From Bradyrhizobium sp. YR681 (GTDB lineage: Bacteria; Pseudomonadota; Alphaproteobacteria; Rhizobiales; Xanthobacteraceae), in the NCBI RefSeq assembly GCF_000282615.1, contig NZ_AKIY01000182.1, positions 1 to 64,000 on the forward strand: 64,000 bases of DNA. The letters run 5' to 3'. A program made the translations under genes and the position numbers. Position 1 is the stretch's first letter. The number at the start of each line of letters is the position of its first letter. The notes under the pieces are model-generated. The model ran no database searches. It saw nothing but the letters and a program-made list of their open reading frames with translations, and had not been told where the DNA came from. Below are positions 25,066-34,417 of the stretch, one piece after another.

Positions 25066-27759
25066 TCAAAGCTTCAGCCGGACGTCGCAGATGTCATGCT
25101 CGGCCGGATCCGGCTTCACTTCGAAACCGAGCTGCCGGCACATTTCGAGCATTACGGTGTTCTCCTTGAGCACGTCGCCCGATATGGTCTTCAGTCCTTC
25201 CGACCTCGCATAGTCGATGATCAGCTGCATCAGGGCCCATCCGAGCCCCCTGCCCTTGAGATCGGACCGCAGCAGGATCGCGTATTCGCCGCTCTCGTAG
25301 ATCGAATCCGAATGGAGGCGGACCACGCCAACCATCTCGCCGGTCGCCTCGTCGAATGCGATGAAGGCCATCGCGCGAGCGTAGTCGAGCTGGGTCAGGC
25401 GCGCGATGAACTCGTGGGTGAACTCCTTCATCGGCGCAAAGAAGCGCAAGCGAAGGTCGTGAGGTGTCACATGACGCAGGAACGCGTGGATGGTCGGCTC
25501 GTCGTCGGGGCGCAATGGCCGCGCGAAGATGCGCCAATCGTCCTTGAGCTTGAGGCGGCGCTCCCATTGCGAGGGATAGGCGCGAACGGCGAAATTGGCG
25601 GGGCCCGAGCCGGCAAACTTCCGCTGCGACGGCCCCACCGCGACGCGGGCGTCGACTGCCGTCACCCCGGTCTCATCGGCGAGCAACGGGTTGATGTCGA
25701 ACTCGCGGATTTCTGGGATGTCGGCGGCCATCTGTGCCAGCTTGACCAGCACCATGGCGACCGCGTCGGGCTTCACCGCCGGCACGTCCCGGTAGGCGCG
25801 AAGCAGCCGTGACACGCGCGTGCGGTCGATCAGGTCGCGGGCGAGTTGCAGATCGAGCGGCGGCAGCGCGAGCGCCCTGTCATTGATGATCTCCACCGCC
25901 GTTCCGCCCCGGCCGAAGACCACGACGGTGCCGAAGGTGGGGTCGTCGGCAAGACCGAGGATCAGTTCGCGCGCCTTTGCCTTGACGACCATCGCCTGCA
26001 CGATGACGCCGCCGATACGGGCCTCAGGCCGCAGCTTCCTAGCCCGGGCGAGAATGTCGGAGACCGCCGTACGCACCGCCTCCGGCGTCGTCAGGTTGAG
26101 TACGACGCCGCCGACATCGGATTTGTGCACGATGTCGCGCGACATGATCTTCAGCACCACGGTCCCGCCTTGCGCAAATATCTCGTTTGCATAGGCCACG
26201 GCCTGCTCGACATCACCGGCGGCATAGGTCGGCACCATTGCGATGTCGTAGGATTCGAGCAGGTGCTTGATCTCGACAGGCTCGAGCCATTGGCGGCCAT
26301 CAGCAATCGCCGCAGCGACGATCTGCTTGGCAGCCCGGGCGTCTGGTACGAACGTGTCGGGCATCGCGGGAGGAACCTGGCTCAGTTCCTCGACCACTTC
26401 GCGGTGGCGGACCAGATGCATGAAACCGCGAACCGCATCATCCTCGGTCGGGTAGTTCGGAATGCCCGCGCCGGAGAGCGTCTGAATGATCGGCTGATTG
26501 GCCCCGATCCAGGCGGCAAGCACTGGCTTTGCCCAACTGCGGTGCTGCTGGCGATATTTGCCGACGAGCTCCGTCACGGTCGTCGCGATGTCGGCAGCCG
26601 AGGCGATCGCCGTCTGCACGTTGAGAACGAGAACGGCGTCATTGTCGGGGTCGGCGAGCAGCGCCTCAAGCGCCGCCGCGTAGCGCGGTGCATCGGCATC
26701 GCCCACGATGTCGACGGGATTTGCGCCGGACCAGGTCGGCGGCAGCACGGCATCGAGTTTCTTACGGGTATCCACCGATATGGACGCCGGAATTCCGCCG
26801 AGCTCGACCAATCGATCGACGGCAAGGACGCCGATGCCGCCGCCATTGGTCAGGATGGCGAGCCGTTTTCCCGCCGGAGATTCGACCCGGCCGAGCGTCT
26901 CGGCGCAGTCGAACAGCTCGCGCAGATCGGAGACGCGCAGGACGCCAGCACGGCGGAATGCCGCGTCGTAGACGGCATCGGCGCCCGCGAGCGCGCCGGT
27001 ATGGGTCGCGGCCGCCTTCGCGCCCTGCGCCATGCGGCCGGATTTCACCACGACGACCGGCTTCACCCGCGCAGCAGCGCGCGCCGCCGACATGAATTTG
27101 CGCGCGTCCTTGATCGCCTCGATATAGAGCAGGATCGCGCGGGTCTTGTGATCCATCGCGAAATAGTCGAGCAGATCGGCAATATCGACGTCGATCTGAT
27201 CGCCGATCGAGACGATGCCGGAGAAGCCGACCCCGCGCTGCGCGGCCCAGTCCACCATGCCGGCGGCGATCGCGCCCGATTGCGAAATCAGCGCGAGATT
27301 TCCGGCCGCCGGCATGTGCGCGGCGAAACTGGCATTGAGGCTCACCCCCGGCATCATGATGCCGAGACAGTTCGGCCCGATCAGCCGCATGCCGTATTTG
27401 CGGGCCGCGGCGACCGCGGCCTCGTGCAGCGATCCCGGTCCATGACCGAGTCCGGCCGAGACGATCAGCGCGCCCGCCGAGCCGAGCCGCCCGGCCTGAT
27501 CGATGATGCCCGGAACCTCCCGCGCCGGCGCGGTGATGACCACGAGCTCGGGCACGAACGGAAGCTTATCGAGGGTGCCCACCGCGGCAACGCCGCCGAT
27601 CTCGGCATGGCGCGGATTAACAAGGCCGAACTGTCCCGTGAATTCAGCCTTGTGAATGTTCTCCAGAACGGCGCGCCCCACCGAGACCGGACGGGCGCTC
27701 GCCCCGACAAGCGCAACCGAACGCGGCGACAGCAGATTCTTCAGGCGATAGGTCGACAT
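25066..27759 (-). CDS. ADP-forming acetate-CoA ligase fused to GNAT acetyltransferase
   Basis: An 897-residue three-part protein. The N-terminal CoA-binding domain (SVALVGASARPVSVGRAVL) and succinyl-CoA-ligase-like domain extend to about residue 460, with the phospho-histidine motif THTGALAG at about 252-259. An ATP-grasp domain follows (about 480-700; TVVVFGRGGTAVEIINDRAL). A C-terminal GNAT domain (about 735-890; VRLHSDSIYESGEYAILLRS, LKGRGLGWALMQLIIDYA) completes it. The architecture is that of Pat/AcuA-like protein acetyltransferases and of bifunctional acyl-CoA synthetases. It could make ATP from acetyl-CoA in low oxygen, or acetylate target enzymes. It lies 70 bases after the stress protein gene and probably shares its FNR-type promoter. 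Confidence 0.9.
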   Translation of the reverse strand: MSTYRLKNLLSPRSVALVGASARPVSVGRAVLENIHKAEFTGQFGLVNPRHAEIGGVAAVGTLDKLPFVPELVVITAPAREVPGIIDQAGRLGSAGALIVSAGLGHGPGSLHEAAVAAARKYGMRLIGPNCLGIMMPGVSLNASFAAHMPAAGNLALISQSGAIAAGMVDWAAQRGVGFSGIVSIGDQIDVDIADLLDYFAMDHKTRAILLYIEAIKDARKFMSAARAAARVKPVVVVKSGRMAQGAKAAATHTGALAGADAVYDAAFRRAGVLRVSDLRELFDCAETLGRVESPAGKRLAILTNGGGIGVLAVDRLVELGGIPASISVDTRKKLDAVLPPTWSGANPVDIVGDADAPRYAAALEALLADPDNDAVLVLNVQTAIASAADIATTVTELVGKYRQQHRSWAKPVLAAWIGANQPIIQTLSGAGIPNYPTEDDAVRGFMHLVRHREVVEELSQVPPAMPDTFVPDARAAKQIVAAAIADGRQWLEPVEIKHLLESYDIAMVPTYAAGDVEQAVAYANEIFAQGGTVVLKIMSRDIVHKSDVGGVVLNLTTPEAVRTAVSDILARARKLRPEARIGGVIVQAMVVKAKARELILGLADDPTFGTVVVFGRGGTAVEIINDRALALPPLDLQLARDLIDRTRVSRLLRAYRDVPAVKPDAVAMVLVKLAQMAADIPEIREFDINPLLADETGVTAVDARVAVGPSQRKFAGSGPANFAVRAYPSQWERRLKLKDDWRIFARPLRPDDEPTIHAFLRHVTPHDLRLRFFAPMKEFTHEFIARLTQLDYARAMAFIAFDEATGEMVGVVRLHSDSIYESGEYAILLRSDLKGRGLGWALMQLIIDYARSEGLKTISGDVLKENTVMLEMCRQLGFEVKPDPAEHDICDVRLKL

Positions 27760-27829
27760 GAATGCAAATGCGCCCCGTCGGTCGCGGTTCCGATGGATGA
27801 AGGATCAGGCCGGAGAGCTGGCAGCGAGC

Positions 27830-28669
27830 CTAGTGCGAGATCATAACCCAGCACGGTGGCTGGCCAATGACGGTCTTTGTCACACCACCCCAGACGATCT
27901 CGTTCAGCCGCGAATGATGATAGGCGCCCATCACGATCGCATCGATGGCGTGGGACTTCGCCCAGCTTCCGAGCACCTTGCCGATCGAGCTGCCGCTGCC
28001 TTTCGCGGTTTCGAACGAGGCGTGGACACCGTGTTCCCTGAGATGGTCGACCAGAGCAGTTCCCGATTGCGCCATCGCGTCGGTGTTGTCGTCGGTCACG
28101 GTCACCACGCAGACCGAGGCCGCGGCCTGAAGGATCGGCATCGCGTCGCCGACCGCCCGTGCCGCGCGCGCGGAGTGATCCCAGGCGATCATGACATTCT
28201 CGAATTCCGGTCGCAGCTCGTCCACATGCTGTTCCGGGCACAGCAGTAGTGGCCGCCCGGATTCGAACAGAAAGGTCTCGATGATGTGCTCGGTTCGGCT
28301 GTCATGCGGCTTCACGGGGACCAGCGTGAGATCGCTGAAACGCGCATGTTCGGCCAGGACCGACGCGATCTGGTCTGCCGGCACCTTGCCCGATCGGCTT
28401 TGGGCGCGAACGCTGGCACGGGACGTTGCCGCGGCGAAGGCATTCAGGAGTTGCTGCATGTCGCCCGCTCCGGCAGCCCCTTTTGCCTCGGCGGCATCCG
28501 GATCATCGGGGAGCATCACCTTCGGTCGCACGAAAGCATCTTCCTCCAGCGCAAGCGCAGTGATCCTGGCGCCGAGGTCGGCGGCGACGGCCACGCATTT
28601 CTCGATCGCGGCGAGCGCCGGCCCGCGCGGCTGGCCGACAAGCGGCAGAAAGACGTCCTTGATGGGCAT
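27830..28669 (-). CDS. Universal stress protein (two UspA domains)
   Basis: A 279-residue protein made of two UspA-like halves. The second half ends in AIVMGAYHHSRLNEIVWGGVTKTVI, which carries the G-x2-G-x9-G-type ATP-binding segment in a modified form. The first half (VFLPLVGQPRGPALAAIEKCVAVAADL) is more divergent. The ATG at 28669 is chosen for AAGGAG upstream; frames extending further left would cross the FNR box. Usp proteins with tandem domains are common members of hypoxia regulons. The promoter has a box at 28718-28731 and a TATTCT -10-like element. Confidence 0.87.
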   Translation of the reverse strand: MPIKDVFLPLVGQPRGPALAAIEKCVAVAADLGARITALALEEDAFVRPKVMLPDDPDAAEAKGAAGAGDMQQLLNAFAAATSRASVRAQSRSGKVPADQIASVLAEHARFSDLTLVPVKPHDSRTEHIIETFLFESGRPLLLCPEQHVDELRPEFENVMIAWDHSARAARAVGDAMPILQAAASVCVVTVTDDNTDAMAQSGTALVDHLREHGVHASFETAKGSGSSIGKVLGSWAKSHAIDAIVMGAYHHSRLNEIVWGGVTKTVIGQPPCWVMISH

Positions 28670-28717
28670 CGCGATTCTCCTTGCCCGCCAGAATAGGCCG
28701 GCCTTTCGTCGGGACGC

Positions 28718-28731
28718 TTGATCCTCGTCAA
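28718..28731 (-). promoter_or_regulatory. FNR/FixK box toward the stress protein gene
   Basis: TTGATCCTCGTCAA fits TTGAY-N4-RTCAA. On the minus strand a TATTCT -10-like element lies at 28691-28696, so a class II promoter would start near 28683, shortly before the stress protein start at 28669. Confidence 0.75.
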
Positions 28732-28765
28732 GCCCGGGGAACCGTCCGGCCGGCAAAGGCAGACA

Positions 28766-28779
28766 TTGACGGAAGTCAA
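28766..28779 (+). promoter_or_regulatory. FNR/FixK box toward the alcohol dehydrogenase gene
   Basis: TTGACGGAAGTCAA fits TTGAY-N4-RTCAA and is centred about 71 bases before the start at 28844. TATGGA near 28803-28808 is a possible -10 element. It pairs with the opposite box 35 bases to the left. Confidence 0.75.
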
Positions 28780-28843
28780 GGACTGGCCGCGCGCTCCCAT
28801 TCTATGGATAGTTCGATCGGAGCGGTTCGCCCCGGAGAGACTG

Positions 28844-29827
28844 ATGCGTGCGATGGTTTTGGCTGCCCCGCGAGCGCGGCTCCGGATGGAGGAGCGCCCG
28901 GATCCAATCCCGGGCGAAGGTCAGATCCGGGTGAAAGTCAGCGCTTGCGGCGTCTGCCGGACCGATCTTCACGTCGTCGACGCCGAACTGCCCGACATCC
29001 GCTATCCCATCGTACCCGGCCATGAAATCGTCGGCCACATCGATCTCATCGGCCCCAATGTCGCAACGCATGCGCGGGGTGACCGGGTCGGTATTCCCTG
29101 GCTCGGGTTCACCTGCGGAAGCTGCCGGTTCTGCCGGGAGGGTATGGAGAACCTCTGCGACCGCCCGCTTTTCACCGGCTATACGCGCGACGGTGGCTAT
29201 GCGACGCACGCAATCGCCGATGCACGCTATGCCTTTCCGCTCGGCGAAGCCGGCGACGACGTGGCCCTCGCTCCTCTGCTGTGCGCAGGCCTGATCGGCT
29301 GGCGTTCCCTGGTCCTGGCCGGCCAGGCAGAGAGGCTCGGCATCTACGGCTTCGGCGCCGCCGGACACATCATCGCGCAGGTCGCAGTCTGGCAGGGGCG
29401 ATCAGTCCATGCGTTTACGCGGCGCGGCGATATGGCCGCACAGGACCTCGCCCGCCGGCTTGGCGCCGTCTGGGCGGGTGCTTCCGACGACATGCCCGAC
29501 ACGCCGCTCGACGCGGCCATCATCTATGCTCCCGCCGGCGAGCTCGTGCCGGCCGCGTTGCGCGCCGTACGGAAGGGTGGCCGCGTGGTCTGCGCCGGTA
29601 TCCATATGAGCGACATCCCGAGTTTTCCGTACGATTTGCTCTGGCAGGAACGGCAGCTGGTCTCCGTTGCCAATCTCACCCGACAGGACGGCCTCGATTT
29701 TCTCAGGATCGCTCCGCAGGCGGGCGTGCGCACCGAGACGACCGCATTCCCGCTCGATCAGGCCAACGAAGTCCTGGAGATGCTACGGAACGGACAGATT
29801 CTCGGCGCCGCCGTGCTCAGGCCCTGA
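28844..29827 (+). CDS. Zinc-dependent alcohol dehydrogenase
   Basis: A protein of about 327 residues of the MDR family. The catalytic zinc ligands lie in SACGVCRTDLHVVD and VPGHEIVGHI, and the structural zinc site is CGSCRFCREGMENLC. The Rossmann motif is LGIYGFGAAGHIIAQVA. The start at 28844 follows GGAGAGA. It resembles the AdhA/YahK-like branch; ethanol, another alcohol or an aldehyde is the likely substrate. It heads an operon with the kinase fusion and CHAD genes and has an FNR box, so it may re-oxidise NADH when oxygen is scarce. Confidence 0.88.
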   Translation: MRAMVLAAPRARLRMEERPDPIPGEGQIRVKVSACGVCRTDLHVVDAELPDIRYPIVPGHEIVGHIDLIGPNVATHARGDRVGIPWLGFTCGSCRFCREGMENLCDRPLFTGYTRDGGYATHAIADARYAFPLGEAGDDVALAPLLCAGLIGWRSLVLAGQAERLGIYGFGAAGHIIAQVAVWQGRSVHAFTRRGDMAAQDLARRLGAVWAGASDDMPDTPLDAAIIYAPAGELVPAALRAVRKGGRVVCAGIHMSDIPSFPYDLLWQERQLVSVANLTRQDGLDFLRIAPQAGVRTETTAFPLDQANEVLEMLRNGQILGAAVLRP

Positions 29828-29851
29828 CCGTATCCCGGGACACCAGCTTCG

Positions 29852-31387
29852 ATGACAGGCGAAACGGCCGCCCAGGAACGGATCTTCAAGGTGCTCTGCG
29901 CGCATCCCGGCGTGACGCGGATCGACACGCATGCCGCATCGGTCTTTCTCGACGGGCCGCGTGCGTTGAAAATCAAGCGGGCTGTCCGGTTTCCGTTCCT
30001 CGACTATTCGACGCTCGAGAAACGCAAGGCGGCCTGCGAAGAGGAGATCCGCATCAACCGGCCGCTGGCGCCGCAGATCTATCACCGCGTCGTGGCGATC
30101 ACCCAAGAGCCGGACGGATCGCTGAAGATCGACGGCCGAGGCCAGCCGGTCGAGTATGCGGTCGACATGTCCCGCTTCGACGAAAGCCGGACGCTGGATC
30201 ATCTGGCGAAGGCGGGCCCGCTGGATGCAAACCTCGCCTCGGCTGCCGCTGACGCCATCGCGGCGTCACATGAGGCAGCGCCTCGCGCCGACGGCGCGGC
30301 ATGGGCTTCCTCCATCTCCGGCCTCATCGACGGAAACAGCAACGGTCTGCGGAAAGGCCATCATCTCGAAGCCGAAGAGATCGAGCTGCTCGGCCAGGCC
30401 TCGCACGCAATGTTCGTGCGTCTGCGGCCGCTGCTCGAAGAACGCGGCCGTCAGGGATTCGTGCGCCGCTGCCACGGCGACCTGCATCTTGCGAATATCG
30501 TCTCGATCGACGACCAGCCGGTCCTGTTCGACGCCATCGAGTTCGATGCGGGAATCGCAACTATCGACGTGCTCTACGACCTCGCCTTCACGCTGATGGA
30601 TCTGCTGCACCACGATCAACCACGCGCAGCCAATATCGTCCTGAACCGGTACCTTGCCGCCACGCCGCCGGAAAATCTCGACGCGCTCTCGACCTTTCCG
30701 CTGTTCATGTCCATTCGCGCAGCGATCCGCGCCCAGGTGACACTGGCACGGCTGGCGCGGCCCGAGGCCCACCAGACCGGAATTCTGCACGAGGCCCGCC
30801 GTTATTTCGACCTTGCCCGGGCTCTGATCCATCCCCCCGCCCCGTGCCTGATTGCGGTCGGCGGACTTTCGGGCACCGGAAAATCCGCCCTCGCGCGCGC
30901 GCTGGCACCCGGCGTCGCGCCGCAACCGGGAGCCGTCGTGCTGCGCAGCGACGTCATTCGCAAGCAGCTGTTTCGGGTGGAATACACCCACCGCCTGCCG
31001 CCGTCCACGTACCGGCCTGAGGTCACGGCACGCATCTACGAGGTGCTGGTGCAGCGTGCCCGGCAGGTGCTGGCGCAAGGTCACTCCACTATCGTCGATG
31101 CCGTATTCGCAAGCGAGTCCGAACGGGACGAGCTGGCCGCCATGGCCCGCGAATGCAACGTGCCGCTGAGCGGACTATTCCTCGTCGCGGACCTTGCGAC
31201 TCGTCAAGCGCGCATCGGCGGCCGCCAAGGCGATGCCTCCGACGCCACGCAGGAGGTTGCTGCGCAGCAAGAGCACTATAATATCGGCCATGTCGGTTGG
31301 GCGACCATCGATGCATCCAGAACACAAGAGCAGACGCTCCAGCGCTGCCGGGACGCGATCGCACGGCAAATAAGGCAATCTGATTGA
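29852..31387 (+). CDS. Aminoglycoside-phosphotransferase-like kinase fused to AAA/P-loop kinase
   Basis: A 511-residue two-domain protein. The N-terminal half has an APH/choline-kinase-like fold with the catalytic HGDLHLANIV (about residue 209) and DAIEFD (about 230). The C-terminal half is a P-loop kinase with VGGLSGTGKSALARAL (about 340) and an R-rich LVADLATRQARIGGRQ lid. This 'bifunctional aminoglycoside phosphotransferase/ATP-binding protein' is widespread, but its substrate is unknown. It does not imply antibiotic resistance. It is 24 bases after the alcohol dehydrogenase, and the CHAD gene overlaps its stop. Confidence 0.85.
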   Translation: MTGETAAQERIFKVLCAHPGVTRIDTHAASVFLDGPRALKIKRAVRFPFLDYSTLEKRKAACEEEIRINRPLAPQIYHRVVAITQEPDGSLKIDGRGQPVEYAVDMSRFDESRTLDHLAKAGPLDANLASAAADAIAASHEAAPRADGAAWASSISGLIDGNSNGLRKGHHLEAEEIELLGQASHAMFVRLRPLLEERGRQGFVRRCHGDLHLANIVSIDDQPVLFDAIEFDAGIATIDVLYDLAFTLMDLLHHDQPRAANIVLNRYLAATPPENLDALSTFPLFMSIRAAIRAQVTLARLARPEAHQTGILHEARRYFDLARALIHPPAPCLIAVGGLSGTGKSALARALAPGVAPQPGAVVLRSDVIRKQLFRVEYTHRLPPSTYRPEVTARIYEVLVQRARQVLAQGHSTIVDAVFASESERDELAAMARECNVPLSGLFLVADLATRQARIGGRQGDASDATQEVAAQQEHYNIGHVGWATIDASRTQEQTLQRCRDAIARQIRQSD

Positions 31388-32373
31388 CGCGGGCAAGGAT
31401 GTCGCGACCCACCACGAGTTCGACCGCTGCCGCGCGCGCCAAGCCGTCGACGCGGCGCAACACCCTGCCCGGCCGCCTCAGCCCCGGCATGGCCTGTGAT
31501 ACGGCGTTCCGGATCATCGCCCGCCGCCACCTCGGTGCCGTCCTCGCCCAGCACGACGGCACATGCCGCGGCGATCCGGAGGCGCTGCACGAGATCCGGA
31601 TCGCGCTGACACATCTGCGCACCGCCATCCGTTTCTTCTCACCCATGGTCGATGACGGGTTACGGCTGCAGGTCTGGACCGAGTTGAAGTGGCTGAACAG
31701 CCAGCTCGGCATGGTGCGCGACCTCGACGTGGCGATCGATCGGGTCATCGCCGAGAGCGACGGCGAGCTCGACGTCATTGCCGAGCTTCAGCACTGGACC
31801 GAGAAGCGCGCCGAGAGCCACCGCCTGCTTACGCGCGCGCTGCAGTCTGCGCGGTATCGCCGCCTGGTCGAGCAGACCTCAGGCTGGATCGAGAGCGGTC
31901 CCTGGTCGACCCGGCGCAGCAAGGAAGCCGTCAGGCTACGCCGCTGCCCGCTCACCGAGCACGCGACGGCGCGGCTGACCGAGTGGGAACAGACGCTGCT
32001 CAAGAAGGCCCGGAAGCTGCGCAAGCTCGACGTCGAGAAACGACACAAGCTGCGGCTGCTCAACAAGCGAATGACCTATTCGATCGAGTCGCTCGAGGAT
32101 CTGTTCACCGATGACGCCCTGACGAAGCAAAAATCCCTCCTCAAGCAATTGCGCAAGGCGCAAAAGTCCCTCGGGCAAATGAACGACGACGCGCGGGGCC
32201 AGGCGTTGGCAGCATCGCTGAACGGTGCCGGGCCCGCAGCGGGTATCCGTTTCCACGACCGCAAGCGGGAAAAGAAGCTGTTGCGAGCCGCCTCGGCAGC
32301 CTACCGGAAACTGGACAAGGCCAAGCCGTTCCGCTCGTCAGACCTCGCGCCGAATGCGGAGCCCGAGGATTAA
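31384..32373 (+). CDS. CHAD domain protein
   Basis: About 329 residues if the TTG overlapping the previous stop (TTGA) is used; the ATG at 31399 would give 324. The CHAD fold shows conserved histidines and basic residues: EALHEIRIALTHLRTAIRFF (about 60-80), LGMVRDLDVAIDR and KRHKLRLLNKRMTYSIESL. CHAD proteins bind polyphosphate and in some bacteria sit on polyphosphate granules. Its end shares the TTAA bases with the convergent PHA synthase gene. Polyphosphate binding next to PHA synthesis, in the same FNR-type block, suggests reserve handling in energy-limited cells. Confidence 0.85.
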   Translation: MTRARMSRPTTSSTAAARAKPSTRRNTLPGRLSPGMACDTAFRIIARRHLGAVLAQHDGTCRGDPEALHEIRIALTHLRTAIRFFSPMVDDGLRLQVWTELKWLNSQLGMVRDLDVAIDRVIAESDGELDVIAELQHWTEKRAESHRLLTRALQSARYRRLVEQTSGWIESGPWSTRRSKEAVRLRRCPLTEHATARLTEWEQTLLKKARKLRKLDVEKRHKLRLLNKRMTYSIESLEDLFTDDALTKQKSLLKQLRKAQKSLGQMNDDARGQALAASLNGAGPAAGIRFHDRKREKKLLRAASAAYRKLDKAKPFRSSDLAPNAEPED

Positions 32374-34208
32374 GTGTGGACGTAGTCTCCCGGCGCATCG
32401 GACAGACCGCCAACGCCCCCGACACCGATCGACGGCGGATCGCAGGGTGCGCCTGAGCGCGCCGCCAGCCATTGGGTCCATTCCGGCCACCACGATCCCT
32501 CAACATGCGGCGCCAGCTTCAGCCACTCGTCCGGGCCGACATAGGACGCGTCCGCGGCCTTGGTCATCACCTGATATTTGTGCCCGGGCTGATCGGGCGG
32601 CGCGACGACGCCGGCGTTATGGCCACCGCTGGTCAACAGAAACGTTACGTCCGCATCAGCCTGATAGTGGATCTTGTAGACGGATCGCCATGGCGCCACG
32701 TGGTCGGCGAGCGTGCCAACCACGAACATCGGCGTATGAATGTCGGAGAGCGAGACGCTCCTGCCTTCGACCCCATAGCGGCCTTCGGCCAGGTCGTTGT
32801 CGAGAAACAGCTTGCGCAGATATTCCGAGTGCATGCGGTAAGGCAGTCGCGTGGCGTCGGCGTTCCAGGCCATCAGATCACTCGGTGGCGTCGCCTCGCC
32901 CATCAGATAATCGCGCGACAGCCGCGACCAAACCAGATCGTTGGAACGCAACAGCGCGAACGCGCCGGCCATCTGCGACGTGTCGAGATAGCCGCGCTGC
33001 CACATCATGTCCTCGAGGAATGCGACCTGGCTCTCATTGATGAAGAGCGTCAATTCGCCGGCCTCCGTGAAGTCGGTCTGGGCAGCGAGGAGCGTGATGG
33101 TGTCGAGCCGTCCGTCGTCGTCGCGCGCCATGGCCGCGGCGGCGATCGACAGCAATGTGCCGCCCAGGCAATAGCCGAGCGCGTGGGTTTTCCGACCTGG
33201 CATGATCCGGCCGATCATGTCCAATGCCGCCATCACGCCCTGCTTGCGATAATCGTCAAAGGCAACATCCCGGTCCTTCGCGTCCGGATTGCGCCAGGAG
33301 ATCGCGAACACGGTGAAGCCCTGACCGGTCAGATATTTGACCAGGGAGTTCTGCGGCGACAGGTCGAGGATGTAGTACTTCATGATCCAGGCCGGGACGA
33401 TCAGGATCGGCTCGGGTCGCACCTGCGCGGTTGTCGGATGGTACTGGATCAGCTCCATCAGATCGTTGCGGTAGACGATCTTGCCGGGCGAGGATGCTAC
33501 CGTCTTGCCGACGACAAATTGCTCATCCCCACCCGGCTTCGAGGCGGACAGCATGTGCATCAGGTCGCTGCACCAGTTCTGCCAACCAAACACGAAATTC
33601 TCTCCGCCGCTCCGAACCGCCTTTTCCAGAACCTGCGGATTGGTGGCCGCGAAATTCGACGGCGCCAGCATGTCGAGCATCTGCCGCACCGAGAACTCGA
33701 CGATGGCTTCGTTCGCGTGCGATACGCCACGCACGCCGGTCGTCGCATCGTGCCACCAGCGCTCCGTGAGCAGAAATCCCTGCGCCAGCAGATTGAAGGG
33801 CGCGGCCTCCCATTGCGGGTCCTTGAAGCGGCGATCGCGTCCCTTCGGCTCAATCACGGACCACGGCTTTTGCCATGTCGCGTGCGCGGCAGCTTCCAGG
33901 AACCGGCCTGTATCGCGAAGAATGTTGCGGGACATCTGCATCTGGCGCTCCGGCGCCGCAGCAAGATGCGAACTCCAATCGAGCCAGGCCAGCGACAACG
34001 CCACAGGCGAAATTCCGCCGGTGAACCGCGCCAACGTCGCATGAAACGCGCGGTCGAGCGGGTATGGCTCCGATGCAGGCAGGGCATTGGCGACGACCGG
34101 CTTCTCCGGGGTCCTTTCGGGGGGCGTCACAGAGGTTTCGGCGACCGGATTGGCAGCGAGAGACTGCGGCGGCTCATCGGCCCGCGGAAATATCTTCACG
34201 ACGCTCAT
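32370..34208 (-). CDS. phaC: Poly(3-hydroxyalkanoate) synthase (class I PhaC)
   Basis: A 612-residue alpha/beta-hydrolase-fold polymerase. An N-terminal PhaC_N domain covers about residues 90-260. The lipase-like box GYCLGG holds the catalytic Cys at about 347, with Asp in VVGTLADHVAPW and His in SGGHNAGVV. It joins 3-hydroxyacyl-CoA units into PHA/PHB granules. The first 50 residues are Pro/Ala-rich. The length fits class I enzymes. The promoter region has an FNR-like box with one mismatch at 34276-34289. Related genomes often carry several phaC copies; this one stands apart from phaAB. Confidence 0.92.
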   Translation of the reverse strand: MSVVKIFPRADEPPQSLAANPVAETSVTPPERTPEKPVVANALPASEPYPLDRAFHATLARFTGGISPVALSLAWLDWSSHLAAAPERQMQMSRNILRDTGRFLEAAAHATWQKPWSVIEPKGRDRRFKDPQWEAAPFNLLAQGFLLTERWWHDATTGVRGVSHANEAIVEFSVRQMLDMLAPSNFAATNPQVLEKAVRSGGENFVFGWQNWCSDLMHMLSASKPGGDEQFVVGKTVASSPGKIVYRNDLMELIQYHPTTAQVRPEPILIVPAWIMKYYILDLSPQNSLVKYLTGQGFTVFAISWRNPDAKDRDVAFDDYRKQGVMAALDMIGRIMPGRKTHALGYCLGGTLLSIAAAAMARDDDGRLDTITLLAAQTDFTEAGELTLFINESQVAFLEDMMWQRGYLDTSQMAGAFALLRSNDLVWSRLSRDYLMGEATPPSDLMAWNADATRLPYRMHSEYLRKLFLDNDLAEGRYGVEGRSVSLSDIHTPMFVVGTLADHVAPWRSVYKIHYQADADVTFLLTSGGHNAGVVAPPDQPGHKYQVMTKAADASYVGPDEWLKLAPHVEGSWWPEWTQWLAARSGAPCDPPSIGVGGVGGLSDAPGDYVHT

Positions 34209-34275
34209 GGCTGAATGGTCCTGCGGGCTTCTGTTCTACGTCGGCAGCAGGATATGTGGACGCTTTCGACACGCG

Positions 34276-34289
34276 TTGAGCTGCATCAA
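34276..34289 (-). promoter_or_regulatory. FNR/FixK-like box toward phaC (one mismatch)
   Basis: TTGAGCTGCATCAA departs from TTGAY by one base. A CATATC sequence at 34251-34256 on the minus strand is a possible -10 element at the expected distance. It shares the gap with a better box facing the CBS gene. Confidence 0.5.
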
Positions 34290-34340
34290 ATCCCGGTACG
34301 GATCACAATTCCTCAACCAGGGAGAAACGGCTCGGATCCC

Positions 34341-34354
34341 TTGACCTGAGTCAA
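34341..34354 (+). promoter_or_regulatory. FNR/FixK box upstream of the CBS-domain gene
   Basis: TTGACCTGAGTCAA fits TTGAY-N4-RTCAA. TAGGTT at 34376-34381 lies 22 bases after it, the same spacing and sequence as at the DUF883 promoter, which supports a common promoter design. Confidence 0.78.
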
Positions 34355-34417
34355 ACCACACCCCGACGGCCGCGCTAGGTTTGCGCATCGAAATTTGACA
34401 AGCCAGCGGAGTCTTCC

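Noticed and set aside
29852-31387. Antibiotic resistance gene (aminoglycoside phosphotransferase)
   Set aside because: Only the kinase fold is shared. The fused P-loop domain and context mark a widespread protein of unknown substrate, not a resistance enzyme.
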